Positions 1 through 8,175 of a DNA stretch of 35,553 nt are shown here, one piece after another (within the stretch, counting starts at the first letter, position 1; the number at the start of each line of letters is the position of its first letter). Both the position numbers and the translations under genes were made by a program. The stretch lies in NCBI RefSeq assembly GCF_000521785.1, contig NZ_JALZ01000028.1, positions 1 to 35,553 of the forward strand. Reading direction: 5' to 3'. Source of the DNA: Roseivivax halodurans JCM 10272. GTDB taxonomy: Bacteria; Pseudomonadota; Alphaproteobacteria; Rhodobacterales; Rhodobacteraceae. Below the pieces are notes generated by a model. The model was given only the letters and a program-made list of their open reading frames with translations. It made no database searches and was not told the DNA's origin.

Positions 1-21
1 TGGATGAAGATTGGGGGTCAC
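1..21. repeat. Left copy of a 21-bp near-identical direct repeat
   Basis: Bases 1-21 match bases 27576-27596 at 19 of 21 positions in the same orientation; the shared core TGAAGATTGGG-N-GTCAC has one mismatch. The match runs to the window edge, so the true repeat may be longer. The distal copy lies directly beside an IS21/IstB tail. This suggests both are leftovers of the same insertion-sequence junction, though a 21-bp match alone does not prove it. Confidence 0.5.
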
Positions 22-625
22 AGAGTCCAAAAAAATCGGCGATCGAGATGTGGAAAACCTCGGTAGGCGGCGCCTGAAGTAGAATCGCCCGCGGTGACAG
101 TAAAGATATGGGCTGGACATATGATGCGTCTCTCCATGGGAGCCGGATCACCTCGGAGCGGCATGGGTATGCCCACGGTGTGCGACCACATGTGCAACGT
201 CTGTGCAAAATTTTCGCCTAAACCGCCTTTGACCATCGGAGCCAACTTCCGAAAGTGTGCGGCTTCAGTAGCTTATAGAAGATTTGGCTCCGGCGGTAGG
301 GGCGGGTGCCAACCAGCAAACGCCTCAGTAATAAAAGGAAGATTTGCTTCGAGTCCGGACCGAATCCGGCGGTGTGTAATCAGATGTGCCGTACCCCGTG
401 CACATCGTCAACAGATGAACATGTCGGTCGGAAGACTGTCGAAAGTTTGGGGATAGGCTACGGCTTTCAGACGTTCACATTCGCGAGGAGACGACAGCCG
501 TGAGAATCCCGAGCATGGCTGGGCGCATGCGCGGAGCAGGCTCGTCTGGCAAGAACCGTGACCTATGAAGGGATCTTCCGTTCCAGGTCCCGACTGTCGT
601 CGACTGCCATACGAGAGAAGCTTTC

Positions 626-868
626 GTGGCGGCTGAGAGGACGAACCTCAGGTCCCATCAGGTCATCGAGGAGCTGGACCGGGTCGCTCGGCGGCGAGGC
701 AAGCTTCGAAGCATCCGGGGTGATAACGTCCAATGTCGGGAAAGCATGGCTGCTTGGGTCAGCAGGTCATGCGGCCTCCGGGTTCCCGGACAAGCCGGCC
801 GGAGAGGCGCTGGCGGGATCCTCGAAGCGCTGGATCAGTTGCGCCGCGATCCGGACGCTGCATCCTGA
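626..868 (+). pseudogene. Relic of an IS3-family transposase OrfB (integrase core)
   Basis: Codons reading VIEELDRVARRRGKLRSIRG followed by DN (bases about 665-730) resemble the segment around the second catalytic Asp of the IS3/IS407-type DDE integrase core, where families typically read R-G-x-P-x-S-I-x-x-D-N-G-P-E. The tail then becomes unlike the family: the expected G-P-E after D-N is missing, the downstream P-G-K-P motif is only vaguely present, and the frame stops at 868. There is no upstream HTH half (OrfA), no DDE Glu and no terminal repeat that I could find. I read it as an old, decayed insertion-sequence fragment; chance resemblance cannot be excluded. Confidence 0.35.
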
Positions 869-1305
869 GATCTGCGGGAGCTGCTCGAGGAGACCAGAGG
901 CGGCCTCTCGGCGTTGCTCGAGGCAGTGAGCGCCATGCCGACCCTGTGCCGGCTTGAAACGGCTTGTGGCCCACCGTGGCCGGATACGTTTGAGTGACTT
1001 CTGCGCTGGTGCTGAGCGCGCTTCACGGACATCGTCGCGAGACTTGACAGTGCGCTTGCAGCCTGAGGTGGGGCAGGGGCCGCATGTCGCCTCGCCCCTT
1101 AACGAAATTGCCCGTAGCAAATTTCCGTGCCATCACCGCAATAACGTTGGAGGAGGAGGCGGGCGGCCGGACGTTCATGACAGCCGCCTCATCAGGCACC
1201 GCCAATGCAGATTGAGACTCCGGCTTGGCCGTGGTCGACTACGCTGTAGCGGGGCGTGCCTGAGGCAGTTCAGCCGCGCTCGATCGGACAGGCGAAGGAG
1301 GCGGC

Positions 1306-2244
1306 GTGACGCAGAAATTCGGTGATCGTGACTGGCACCCGGAGATTCGGGCGTTGCGCTATTTCGTTGCCGTCGCCGAGGAGAAGAGCATCACAAAGGC
1401 CGCTGCCCGGCTGCGCATTGCCCAGCCAGCCGTCAGTCGTCAGATTGCAACGCTGGAAGAAGAACTGGGCACCGCTGTATTTCTACGGCTGCCGCGCGGG
1501 GTGGAACTGACCGAGGCAGGGGAGATTCTGCTCGATCGTTGCTACGACACCTTCTCGCTGCTGGCGCAGGGGTACCGCGAGATCACTGCGCATTCACTCG
1601 CACCCAAGGGAACCGTTGTTGTCGGGATGCCGCCGACGCCGGGTGAATTCATTCTGCCGCCGCTTTTGGCGCGGATTAAGACACGCTACCCAGATATCGA
1701 GCTGCACTCCGTAGAAGGGTTCAGCCGAGAACTGGAAAGAGCACTCCTGCGTGGCGATATCGCTCTGGCCGTCATGCATGACCCTCCCGAACGCAGTGAC
1801 ATCCTGCGCCGCGACTTACTGGTGGAGAACCTGAACCTCGTGGGCTCGCTCGGTAGTCTTTGTGCCGCGCAGTTTACGCTGGCGGAAGTGGCGCGGCTGC
1901 CTCTGGTGATGCCCTCGCGACCTAATTTTCTCCGTATCATCTTCGATCGCGCATGTGACGAGCGTGGACTGGAACCCCGCGTGGTGCAGCGAGTGGACGG
2001 CATGTGGCATCTCAAGGCTTTGGTTCGGGCGGGCCACGGCTTTACCGTACTCACTTACGGTGGGGTTCTGACCGAGATCACTGCCGGTACATTGGAATGC
2101 CGACCCATCGTGGCTCCGCAGATCGGCTGGCACCTGTGCATTGCAACCCGCGCCGAGCAGCGGCCTAAGGTGGCTGTAACGGTGGTCGAGGACGCGATCC
2201 ATGACATCGTTACCGATCTCGTTGCGCGCGGCGTTTGGAAGTGA
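1306..2244 (+). CDS. LysR-family transcriptional regulator
   Basis: This is a 312-residue LysR-type regulator, the usual family length. The N-terminal winged helix-turn-helix spans about residues 14-75 and contains the pattern ITKAAARLRIAQPAVSRQIA followed by the Leu/Glu-rich recognition and dimer helix. The rest is a periplasmic-binding-like effector domain (about residues 90-305). The GTG start at 1306 is chosen because a strong AAGGAGG lies four bases upstream. The gene is on the same strand as the TRAP operon that follows 121 bases later, so it probably senses the imported acid or a pathway intermediate. This placement is co-directional rather than the divergent arrangement more common for LysR genes. 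The effector is unknown. Confidence 0.93.
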   Translation: MTQKFGDRDWHPEIRALRYFVAVAEEKSITKAAARLRIAQPAVSRQIATLEEELGTAVFLRLPRGVELTEAGEILLDRCYDTFSLLAQGYREITAHSLAPKGTVVVGMPPTPGEFILPPLLARIKTRYPDIELHSVEGFSRELERALLRGDIALAVMHDPPERSDILRRDLLVENLNLVGSLGSLCAAQFTLAEVARLPLVMPSRPNFLRIIFDRACDERGLEPRVVQRVDGMWHLKALVRAGHGFTVLTYGGVLTEITAGTLECRPIVAPQIGWHLCIATRAEQRPKVAVTVVEDAIHDIVTDLVARGVWK

Positions 2245-2258
2245 AGCTCCAGAATGTG

Positions 2259-2277
2259 CCATGCCGCATCGGCATGG
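2259..2277. terminator. Perfect 8-bp inverted repeat after the LysR gene
   Basis: CCATGCCG, a three-base loop and CGGCATGG form a perfect hairpin 14 bases after the LysR stop, followed by an A/T-rich stretch (ATTAATAAAAAATAG). The downstream tract is A-rich rather than a clean T-run, so it could be a weak terminator for the regulator gene. It could equally be a protein-binding palindrome. Confidence 0.45.
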
Positions 2278-2292
2278 ATTAATAAAAAATAG

Positions 2293-2305
2293 ATATTTGA
2301 AATAT
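2293..2305. promoter_or_regulatory. A/T-rich palindrome, candidate LysR operator upstream of dctP
   Basis: ATATTT-G-AAATAT is a perfect dyad in an A/T-rich island inside otherwise G+C-rich DNA, 61 bases before the dctP start. It fits the T-N11-A style of LysR recognition sites. The neighbouring TTGAAA (2297-2302) could act as a -35 element. Binding by the adjacent LysR protein is inferred from position only. Confidence 0.4.
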
Positions 2306-2365
2306 ACCATGATACGCTGGAATGTTCCGCCGCATGTCCCCGCGAGTGGGACGGTGGAGGAGAAC

Positions 2366-3376
2366 ATGATGACCCGAACAACAACGTCGGCCCTGACGCT
2401 GGCCTTTGCCCTCATCGCAGGCACGGCTCATGCGGATACCCTAACCTACATCACCTACAAGCCACAGGGCGCGAACGACGCTCATTCGCGCAGCCTTCAG
2501 TGGTTTGTGGACAAATTTGCTGAGCGCACCGGCGGCAAACACACGATCGAAGTGTTCTGGGGCGGTTCTGTCGCCGCCGTGGGCGAAACCCCCGAGGCGC
2601 TGGCCAATGGTGTGGGGGATATGGGCGACATTGTGACGCCGTACTTTCCCGATCAGTTCCCGCTGAACAACGCGATCGGCTTCTTCATCCCGCAGCCGAT
2701 GGACAGCCGCGAGGTCGGACAGGCGATGGTCGACTGGCATGCCGAGTACCCGGAATTCGTCGAGGAGCTGTCCAGCCAGAACCTGCACGCTGTTTCTTTC
2801 CGCCCCTTGGAGAACTACGGGCTACTCTGCAAGGATCCCGTGGAAAACATGGCGGATCTGGAGGGCAAGCGCGTACGCTCCTACGGCTTCGCCTATCCCG
2901 CCCTGATCGAGGCGATGGGGGCCACGCCGGTGTCGATCACCACCTCGGACACCTACGAGGCGCTGGAGCGGTCGATCGTCGACTGCGCACCGATCGGCCC
3001 AGTGTTGGCGCGCGGGTTCAAGTATGACGAGGTCGCGAAGTACTATATCGAAATGCCGTTCGGCGCGTCCTTCGGGCACATCCTGACAATGAATCTCGAC
3101 AGCTATAAGGCGCTCGACGACGACACGCGCGCGGTCCTCGACCAGTTGGGTGAGGATTACATGGTCGAGTATGCCTCCATGCTGGAGGCGGAAGAGACCC
3201 GCGTACTCGAACTCTGGCAAGAAGAATTGGGAGTTAGCGTGCTTCCCTTCCCCGATGAGGAACTGACGGCACTCATCGACCACCAAGGCGTGCAGGCGGT
3301 GCGGGCGGAATGGGAAGATAAGGCTGAGGCCACCGGGCTGGAAATCGAGGGCATTCTCGCCAAGCTGCGCTTCTGA
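2366..3376 (+). CDS. dctP: TRAP transporter substrate-binding protein (DctP family)
   Basis: This is the periplasmic solute receptor of a TRAP transporter, about 336 residues, the family norm. Residues 1-23 form a Sec signal peptide (MMTRTTTSALTLAFALIAGT then AHA), with cleavage expected after AHA. The mature part has the TRAP receptor layout: a strand-rich start (LTYITYKPQG), a helix-plus-gate segment (SLQWFVDKFAERTGGKHTIE) and the GKRVRSYG region whose Arg typically contacts the ligand carboxylate. I chose the start at 2366 because GGAGG lies five bases upstream and the signal peptide begins there; the open frame extends further upstream without such features. Its neighbours are dctQ and dctM. 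The ligand is most likely an organic acid but cannot be named. Confidence 0.93.
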   Translation: MMTRTTTSALTLAFALIAGTAHADTLTYITYKPQGANDAHSRSLQWFVDKFAERTGGKHTIEVFWGGSVAAVGETPEALANGVGDMGDIVTPYFPDQFPLNNAIGFFIPQPMDSREVGQAMVDWHAEYPEFVEELSSQNLHAVSFRPLENYGLLCKDPVENMADLEGKRVRSYGFAYPALIEAMGATPVSITTSDTYEALERSIVDCAPIGPVLARGFKYDEVAKYYIEMPFGASFGHILTMNLDSYKALDDDTRAVLDQLGEDYMVEYASMLEAEETRVLELWQEELGVSVLPFPDEELTALIDHQGVQAVRAEWEDKAEATGLEIEGILAKLRF

Positions 3377-3382
3377 TCCGTT

Positions 3383-3413
3383 GGCGGGCCGCAGGGAAGA
3401 TCCGGGGCCCGCC
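3383..3413 (+). promoter_or_regulatory. Intercistronic stem-loop between dctP and dctQ
   Basis: GGCGGGCC and GGCCCGCC can pair as a perfect 8-bp G+C stem around a 15-base loop in the 64-base gap between dctP and dctQ. No T-run follows, so it is unlikely to be a full terminator. Such hairpins commonly protect the receptor mRNA or partly terminate transcription, giving more receptor than membrane subunits. That role is inferred here. Confidence 0.5.
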
Positions 3414-3440
3414 TCCCCAACTCCTGTCAGGAGCAATGCA

Positions 3441-3965
3441 ATGACCACCCTTTTCTTGGTCAGATCCGTCTATGGACGGTTCCTGACCCTTTGCGGCTGG
3501 GTCGCCGGTGTCGCGACCTTTGCCATGATGTGCCTCGTCACGGTGAATGTCGTCACCCGCTACGCGTTCAATCGCCCTATCGCGGGCACGCTGGAGCTGA
3601 CGGAAGGGGCGCTTCCCTTGATCATCTTCTTGTCGCTGGCGCTGACGCAGTTTCATGGCGGGCATATCCGCGTGACCCTGCTGACGGATCGTCTGCCGCA
3701 GGGCTTGGCGCGGGGCCTGTCGGTTCTGGCGATGCTGGCTGGCGCGGTGCTGTTCGCGTGGGCCGCCTGGGCGGGTTGGCTGTCGGCAGAGAAGTCGTTT
3801 GCCATCGGCGAGATGAAGCGCGGGTCCATCCGTTACCCCATTTGGCCGATAAAGTACGCAGTCAGCTTCGGCATGGCGTTGCTCACACTGCAATTCCTGC
3901 TGGATGCGCTCTGTACCGCGGTCGGCATGACCCCGGCCAGTCCTGACCCGGAGGAGGTCGAATGA
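3441..3965 (+). CDS. dctQ: TRAP transporter small membrane subunit (DctQ family)
   Basis: This 174-residue protein has four hydrophobic segments, typical of the DctQ subunit that pairs with the large permease. The usual sequence NVVTRYAFNRPIAGTLELTE follows the first membrane helix. Later helices include LIIFLSLALTQFHGGHIRV and a Trp/Ala-rich segment. ATG at 3441 is favoured over the out-of-frame ATG at 3436, with an AGGAG just upstream. The stop overlaps the dctM start in an ATGA, which indicates translational coupling. Confidence 0.92.
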   Translation: MTTLFLVRSVYGRFLTLCGWVAGVATFAMMCLVTVNVVTRYAFNRPIAGTLELTEGALPLIIFLSLALTQFHGGHIRVTLLTDRLPQGLARGLSVLAMLAGAVLFAWAAWAGWLSAEKSFAIGEMKRGSIRYPIWPIKYAVSFGMALLTLQFLLDALCTAVGMTPASPDPEEVE

Positions 3966-5269
3966 GCAACCTTGTCATTGGCATGATCGGCACCGCTTGC
4001 CTGTTTGTGGGGATCCTTATGGGGATCAACGTCATGGTAGTGCTGGGCCTGGTCGGCGCCTTCGGTCTGGCTGCCCTCGTGGGGATGAACGCGGCGACGG
4101 CGCTCTTGTCCACGGTGTTCTTCGAGACCACTCATTCCTTTCATTTCTCGGTCATCCCGCTTTTCCTACTTATGGGTTTTTTCGCCATGCGGGCCGGGCT
4201 GGGCGAGGATCTGTTCGAGGCGACGAGCCGCTGGATGGGTAACTTGCGTGGCGGCCTGGCGATTTCGACTACCATGGGTGCCGCGGCTTTCGGCGCAGCC
4301 TCGGGCTCATCGGTGGGAACGGCCACGGTGTTCACCAAGCTGGCGCTGCCGCAGATGCTGGACCGCGGGTACGACAAAAGTCTTGCCTCGGCATCTATCG
4401 CTATCGCGGGCACTCTGGCGGTAATGATCCCGCCCTCTGCGCTGGTGGTGGTTTATGGCATCCTGACAGACAGCTCTATCGGCGCGCTACTGATCGCGGG
4501 CTTCATTCCCGGCATCATCTTTGCCTTGTTGCTCTGCGTCGCGATCTGGCTGACCGTGCTGCGCCACCCGGAGCGGGCGCCGCTGGACGCCACGTACTAC
4601 ACCTTGCGCGAAAAGCTGGCTTCACTACGGCTGGCGGGGCCATTGGTGCTGATAATCCTATGCATCGTTTCAGGGCTCTACATCGGTATCTTCACCCCGA
4701 CCGAGGCGGGCGCGGTTGGAGCTGCTCTGACCCTGCTTCTTGCGGTGATCCGGCACCGGGGGATTGCAAAGGTGCAGATCGGCGCCACGCTGATCGAAAC
4801 CATACGTACTTCGGCGATGATTTTCGGTATCCTGATCTCGGCGCTGCTGTTCTCCAAGTTTCTTGCGCTGTCGGGTATGGCCAACGCAGTTGGTGACTTT
4901 CTTACCGGGCTCGACGTGGAGCCCTGGGTGATAGTGGTGCTGGTGTCGGTCATCTACCTGGTGCTTGGGATGATGATGGACGCGCCCGCACTGCTGGCCA
5001 TAACGCTGCCCATAACCCACCCGGTGATGATGAGCCTTGGCTTCGACCCGGTCTGGTTCGGCATCTTCGTGGTGTTGCTTGTGGAAATCGGCGCGGTCAC
5101 GCCGCCGGTGGGCATCAACTGCTTCGTCGTGCAGGCAGCCTCGGAAGGCAGGGTGCGCCTGGAGGATGTGTTCAAGGGGCTACTCCCCTTCATTATGGCA
5201 GGGTTTGCCATGTTGGTTCTGCTGTACCTCTTCCCGCAGATCGTGCTGTTCCTGCCGTCGAGGATGTAG
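3962..5269 (+). CDS. dctM: TRAP transporter large permease (DctM family)
   Basis: This is the ion-coupled permease of the TRAP system: 435 residues and roughly 11-12 membrane helices. Recognisable conserved stretches are the Gly/Ala/Ser-rich GAAAFGAASGSSVGTATVF near residue 105, the IPPS motif near 155, FTPTEAGAVGA near 245, and the PPVGINCFV segment near 382. ATGA overlap with dctQ. The gene is two bases from the GST-like gene, so transporter and catabolic enzymes are probably one transcript. Confidence 0.95.
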   Translation: MSNLVIGMIGTACLFVGILMGINVMVVLGLVGAFGLAALVGMNAATALLSTVFFETTHSFHFSVIPLFLLMGFFAMRAGLGEDLFEATSRWMGNLRGGLAISTTMGAAAFGAASGSSVGTATVFTKLALPQMLDRGYDKSLASASIAIAGTLAVMIPPSALVVVYGILTDSSIGALLIAGFIPGIIFALLLCVAIWLTVLRHPERAPLDATYYTLREKLASLRLAGPLVLIILCIVSGLYIGIFTPTEAGAVGAALTLLLAVIRHRGIAKVQIGATLIETIRTSAMIFGILISALLFSKFLALSGMANAVGDFLTGLDVEPWVIVVLVSVIYLVLGMMMDAPALLAITLPITHPVMMSLGFDPVWFGIFVVLLVEIGAVTPPVGINCFVVQAASEGRVRLEDVFKGLLPFIMAGFAMLVLLYLFPQIVLFLPSRM

Positions 5270-5271
5270 GA

Positions 5272-5922
5272 ATGCCGCATTTTTACGAACGATGGCAGGA
5301 TCCGGCAACGCAGCTGATCCTGCGCACCACCACCACCTCGCCTTTCGGGCGCAAAGTGCGGATCGCGGCTAAGGTGTTGGGGCTGGACGCGCAGCTGCGC
5401 CTCAGCCCCGCCGACACCCGCGATCCCGACGATCCGTTGCGCAGGCAGAACCCGCTCGGCAAGATGCCCTGCCTGCTGATTGATGGGGAGGCATTCTACG
5501 ACAGCGGAGTGATCCTCGATCTACTCGATCTGCTGGCCGGCGGCGGGCGGCTGCTGCCTCCCCCCTCAGACTCGCTGCCCAGGTTGCGCGCCCTGACCCG
5601 TGCCCGGCTGGCCGACGGCATCACCGAGGCCGCGCTGCTCATGATCTACGAGCACCGGTTCCGCGCGCCAGAGCAGGTGTCGGAGATCTGGCTGGAGCAT
5701 CTGCGCGGGAAGGTGCTGCGCGGCCTGGACGCGTTCGAACAGGTCCCGCCCGATCCAGCCCGCGCCTGCCTCGTTAGCATCGGATTGGCATGTGCGCTTG
5801 GCTATCTGGACTGGCGCAGGCCGGTCGACTGGCGGTGCACAAATCCCGCGCTGGCGGACTGGCTTGCCAGGTTCGCCGCGGCGGTTCCCGCCTTCTCCGC
5901 TACAGAAAGTGACCCCGTATGA
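5272..5922 (+). CDS. Glutathione S-transferase-like protein
   Basis: This 216-residue protein has a GST fold. The thioredoxin-like N-terminal domain (about residues 14-90) contains SPFGRKVR near residue 23, where zeta- and beta-like GSTs carry the thiol-activating Ser. It also has NPLGKMPCLL with the cis-Pro and YDSGVILDLL in the glutathione gamma-glutamyl site, where DS replaces the common ES. The C-terminal part is all helical. GSTs in aromatic-degradation operons often isomerise a maleyl-type intermediate or remove a leaving group. Here that role is only suggested by its place between the transporter and a carboxymuconolactone-decarboxylase-like gene. It overlaps the next start in ATGA. 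Confidence 0.85.
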   Translation: MPHFYERWQDPATQLILRTTTTSPFGRKVRIAAKVLGLDAQLRLSPADTRDPDDPLRRQNPLGKMPCLLIDGEAFYDSGVILDLLDLLAGGGRLLPPPSDSLPRLRALTRARLADGITEAALLMIYEHRFRAPEQVSEIWLEHLRGKVLRGLDAFEQVPPDPARACLVSIGLACALGYLDWRRPVDWRCTNPALADWLARFAAAVPAFSATESDPV

Positions 5923-6485
5923 GACATTCTTCCCAGCGGCTTGCCGCCCCCAATCCCGCCACCTACACCCCCCGTCAGCAGGCGATCCACGACGAGATCG
6001 CCAGCGGTCCCCGCGGCGGCGTGCGCGGGCCTCTGGCGGTGTGGCTGCACCGCCCCGATCTTGCCGCCCACGCGCAGGACCTTGGGCGCTATTGCCGCTA
6101 TGACAGCAGCTTGGACCAGCGGCTGTCGGAACTGGCGATCCTCGTGACCGGACGCGTGTTTGGCTCGGAGTATGAATGGCAGATCCATAAGGGGCACGCG
6201 TTGAAGGCCGGGTTGGACGAGGGGCTGATCGAAGAGATCCGCTGCAATCGGCGCCCCGAATTCACCGATCCAGAGCTCGAGGTCGTCCACGACGTCGCCC
6301 GCGCCGCGCACGAGGCGCGTAACGTCGACGACGCGCTCTATGCCCGTGCGGTCCAGGTTCTGGGCGAGGCGCGCATGGTCGATCTTGTGGGGCTTCTGGG
6401 TTATTACACGCTGATTTCTCTGACCATCAACGTTTTCAAGATCCCTCCTTTGGGCGACGGCGCCTCGGAGCTTGCCGATGGCTGA
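5919..6485 (+). CDS. Carboxymuconolactone decarboxylase (CMD) family protein
   Basis: This 188-residue all-helical protein belongs to the CMD/AhpD superfamily. The family core runs from RLSELAILVTGRVFGSEYEW into QIHKGHALKAGL (about residues 68-99), matching the E-W-x-x-H-x-x-x-A signature of the lactone-decarboxylase branch. There is no CxxC pair, so AhpD-like disulfide reductase activity is unlikely. CMD proteins act on gamma-lactones in beta-ketoadipate-type pathways, but many relatives have other or unknown substrates. The immediately following lactonase-like amidohydrolase overlaps this gene by eight bases. That strengthens a joint role on a lactone or carboxylated ring intermediate, though the exact reaction is unknown. 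Confidence 0.85.
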   Translation: MRHSSQRLAAPNPATYTPRQQAIHDEIASGPRGGVRGPLAVWLHRPDLAAHAQDLGRYCRYDSSLDQRLSELAILVTGRVFGSEYEWQIHKGHALKAGLDEGLIEEIRCNRRPEFTDPELEVVHDVARAAHEARNVDDALYARAVQVLGEARMVDLVGLLGYYTLISLTINVFKIPPLGDGASELADG

Positions 6486-7356
6486 ACGCGAACTCACCTG
6501 GCATCAGAGCCCCCACACCACGACCGTCGCCCTGCCCAGGGGGGCCGCCGACTGCCATTGCCACGTCTTCGGCCCCGCGGCGGTGTTCCCGTTCGCACCA
6601 GAAAGCAAGTTCAAGCCTGCCGACGCCCCCTGCGAGGCGTTGTTCGCCCTGCATGACCAGATGGGGATCGACCGCTGCGTGATCGTGCAGTCAGGATGTC
6701 ACGGCTTCGACAACCGCGTCGTGGCCGATGCCATGGCGCGCCGTCCGGGCCGCTACCTGGGCATCGCCTTGGCGCCCCCGGACGTGCGGGAGGCCACGAT
6801 CCGCGACCTCGACGCCCAGGGGTTTCGCGGCGTGCGCTTCAATTACATGAGCCATCTTGCACCGGGCGCCTCGCCCGACGAGTTGCGCGCCCTGGCCCCG
6901 CGCCTGGCTGCGCAGGGCTGGCATCTTCAGGTTCACATGGAAGACGCGCTGATCGCGGAACTCGCTCCGGTCCTGGCGGCGCTGCCCGTCACGGTGGTGA
7001 TCGACCACATCGGCCGCATAGACGCCTCGCGCGGGCGCGACCAGCCGGAATTCGAGGCGCTGATGCGGTTGCTGGAGCATGACCACGTCTGGTGCAAGGT
7101 GTCGGGGAGCGAGCGTGCCTCGCGGCAGGATGCCCCCTACGCCGATGCCACGCCATTCGCGCGCGAGATTGTGGAAACCTATCCCGACCGCGTGGTCTGG
7201 GGCACGGATTGGCCACATCCAAATTTCCGCAGCGATCCCCCAGACGATGGCGACCTGTTCGACCTTCTGCCGCAGATCGCACCGACCGACGCGCTTCTGG
7301 CGGCGCTGCTGGTTGACAACCCCCCAAAGCTTTACGGATTCAAGGAGATCGCATGA
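6478..7356 (+). CDS. Amidohydrolase, 2-pyrone-4,6-dicarboxylate lactonase-like
   Basis: This 292-residue TIM-barrel hydrolase belongs to the amidohydrolase-2/LigI-like group. The first strand carries D-C-H-C-H followed by VFGP (residues 25-33), the HxH typical of this group. Later come GVRFNYMSH, the VVIDHIGRID strand, CKVSGSERAS, and GTDWPHPN with the conserved active-site Asp at about residue 244. LigI hydrolyses the cyclic ester 2-pyrone-4,6-dicarboxylate; relatives hydrolyse other lactones or decarboxylate ring acids. ATG 6478 overlaps the end of the CMD gene; a TTG two codons earlier is possible. The context suggests hydrolysis of a lactone or cyclic intermediate derived from the TRAP substrate. 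The substrate is not proven. Confidence 0.85.
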   Translation: MAERELTWHQSPHTTTVALPRGAADCHCHVFGPAAVFPFAPESKFKPADAPCEALFALHDQMGIDRCVIVQSGCHGFDNRVVADAMARRPGRYLGIALAPPDVREATIRDLDAQGFRGVRFNYMSHLAPGASPDELRALAPRLAAQGWHLQVHMEDALIAELAPVLAALPVTVVIDHIGRIDASRGRDQPEFEALMRLLEHDHVWCKVSGSERASRQDAPYADATPFAREIVETYPDRVVWGTDWPHPNFRSDPPDDGDLFDLLPQIAPTDALLAALLVDNPPKLYGFKEIA

Positions 7357-8156
7357 TGTCGGATCGTCTCAAGGGAAAGGTCGCGATCGTGACGGGCGCG
7401 GGATGTGTCGGCCCGGGCTGGGGCAACGGGCGCGCGACCTGCGTGCGGTTCGCCGAAGAGGGCGCGAAGATATTCGCCGTCGATATGCGCGCCGACACGA
7501 TGGAAGAGACGCTGACCCGCGTGCGCGATGCGGGAGGTGAGATAGAGCCGTATCTCTGCGACGTCACCAACCGCGCCGCCGTCGAGGCGATGGTCGCGGC
7601 CTGCATCGACCGGTTCGGCACGATCGACATCCTCGTCAACAACGTGGGCGGCTCGACCAAGGGCGGCCCGACCAACCTGGACGAGGAGGGCTGGGACCGC
7701 CAGATGGACTTCAATCTGAAGAGCGTCTATCTGACCTGCCGGTCCGTCCTGCCGCACATGGAGGCCAAGGGCGGCGGCGCGATCGTCAACACCTCGTCCA
7801 CCTCCGGCACGCGCTATACCGGAGCCGCCCAGGTGGCCTATGCCTCGGCCAAGGCGGCGATCATCCAGTTCTCTAAGGTAACGGCGGTCGAATTCGCACC
7901 CAAGGGGGTGCGGGTCAACACCGTAGTGCCGGGGCAACTGCACACCCCGATGGTGGAAACCCGGCTTGCCGGCCAGCGCATGGGCGGCGACGTGGATGCG
8001 CTGTTGCAGTCCCGGATCAAGCGAATCCCGCTGGGCTGGATGGGTGACGGGCGCGACACGGCCAATGCCGCGCTGTTTCTCTGCTCGGACGAGGCGCGTT
8101 TCATCACCGCGACTGAGATCGTGGTGGACGGCGGCATGAGCGCGCGATGCGACTGA
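7353..8156 (+). CDS. Short-chain dehydrogenase/reductase (SDR), first copy
   Basis: This 267-residue classical SDR shows the cofactor loop near residues 14-27, NNVG at 96-99, Ser near 149, and the YxxxK pair Y163/K167, so the catalytic residues are present. The glycine-rich loop is longer than the usual TGxxxGxG, reading TGAGCVGPGWGNGRA. The same elongated form occurs in the second SDR at 24056. An Asp at the end of the second strand (FAVD) suggests NAD(H) preference. It probably oxidises a hydroxy-acid or hydroxyacyl-CoA of the pathway. AAGGAG lies upstream; the ATG at 7356 is an alternative start. It overlaps the amidohydrolase gene. Confidence 0.92.
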   Translation: MMSDRLKGKVAIVTGAGCVGPGWGNGRATCVRFAEEGAKIFAVDMRADTMEETLTRVRDAGGEIEPYLCDVTNRAAVEAMVAACIDRFGTIDILVNNVGGSTKGGPTNLDEEGWDRQMDFNLKSVYLTCRSVLPHMEAKGGGAIVNTSSTSGTRYTGAAQVAYASAKAAIIQFSKVTAVEFAPKGVRVNTVVPGQLHTPMVETRLAGQRMGGDVDALLQSRIKRIPLGWMGDGRDTANAALFLCSDEARFITATEIVVDGGMSARCD

Positions 8157-8175
8157 GACAATCACGGATGGCATC

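Larger units (their letters stand above)
1..1305. other. Gene-poor left margin with degenerate mobile DNA
   Basis: No reading frame here has a convincing start, ribosome-binding site and recognisable domain together. The short frames on both strands are mutually overlapping and arginine- or serine-rich, as expected from high-G+C noncoding DNA. The one stretch with family resemblance is the IS3-like relic at 626-868. In the same frame, after a stop near 866, about 50 further codons to near 993 keep a helical, Leu/Glu-rich character. I could not assign that part to a family. The first 21 bases recur near 27576 (listed separately). Confidence 0.6.

Noticed and set aside
13-60. A/T-rich stretch considered as a promoter or origin
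   Set aside because: No -35/-10 pair, iterons or DnaA-box cluster; too short to support.
94-456. 120-codon plus-strand frame in the left margin
   Set aside because: No ribosome-binding site or domain, Cys/Arg/Ser-rich and overlapped by several equally long frames on both strands.
6478-7356. Considered naming this gene ligI
   Set aside because: The HxH and GTDWPHP motifs fit the LigI-like group, but the lig/gal/pca partners expected for 2-pyrone-4,6-dicarboxylate degradation are missing, so only a family name is justified.
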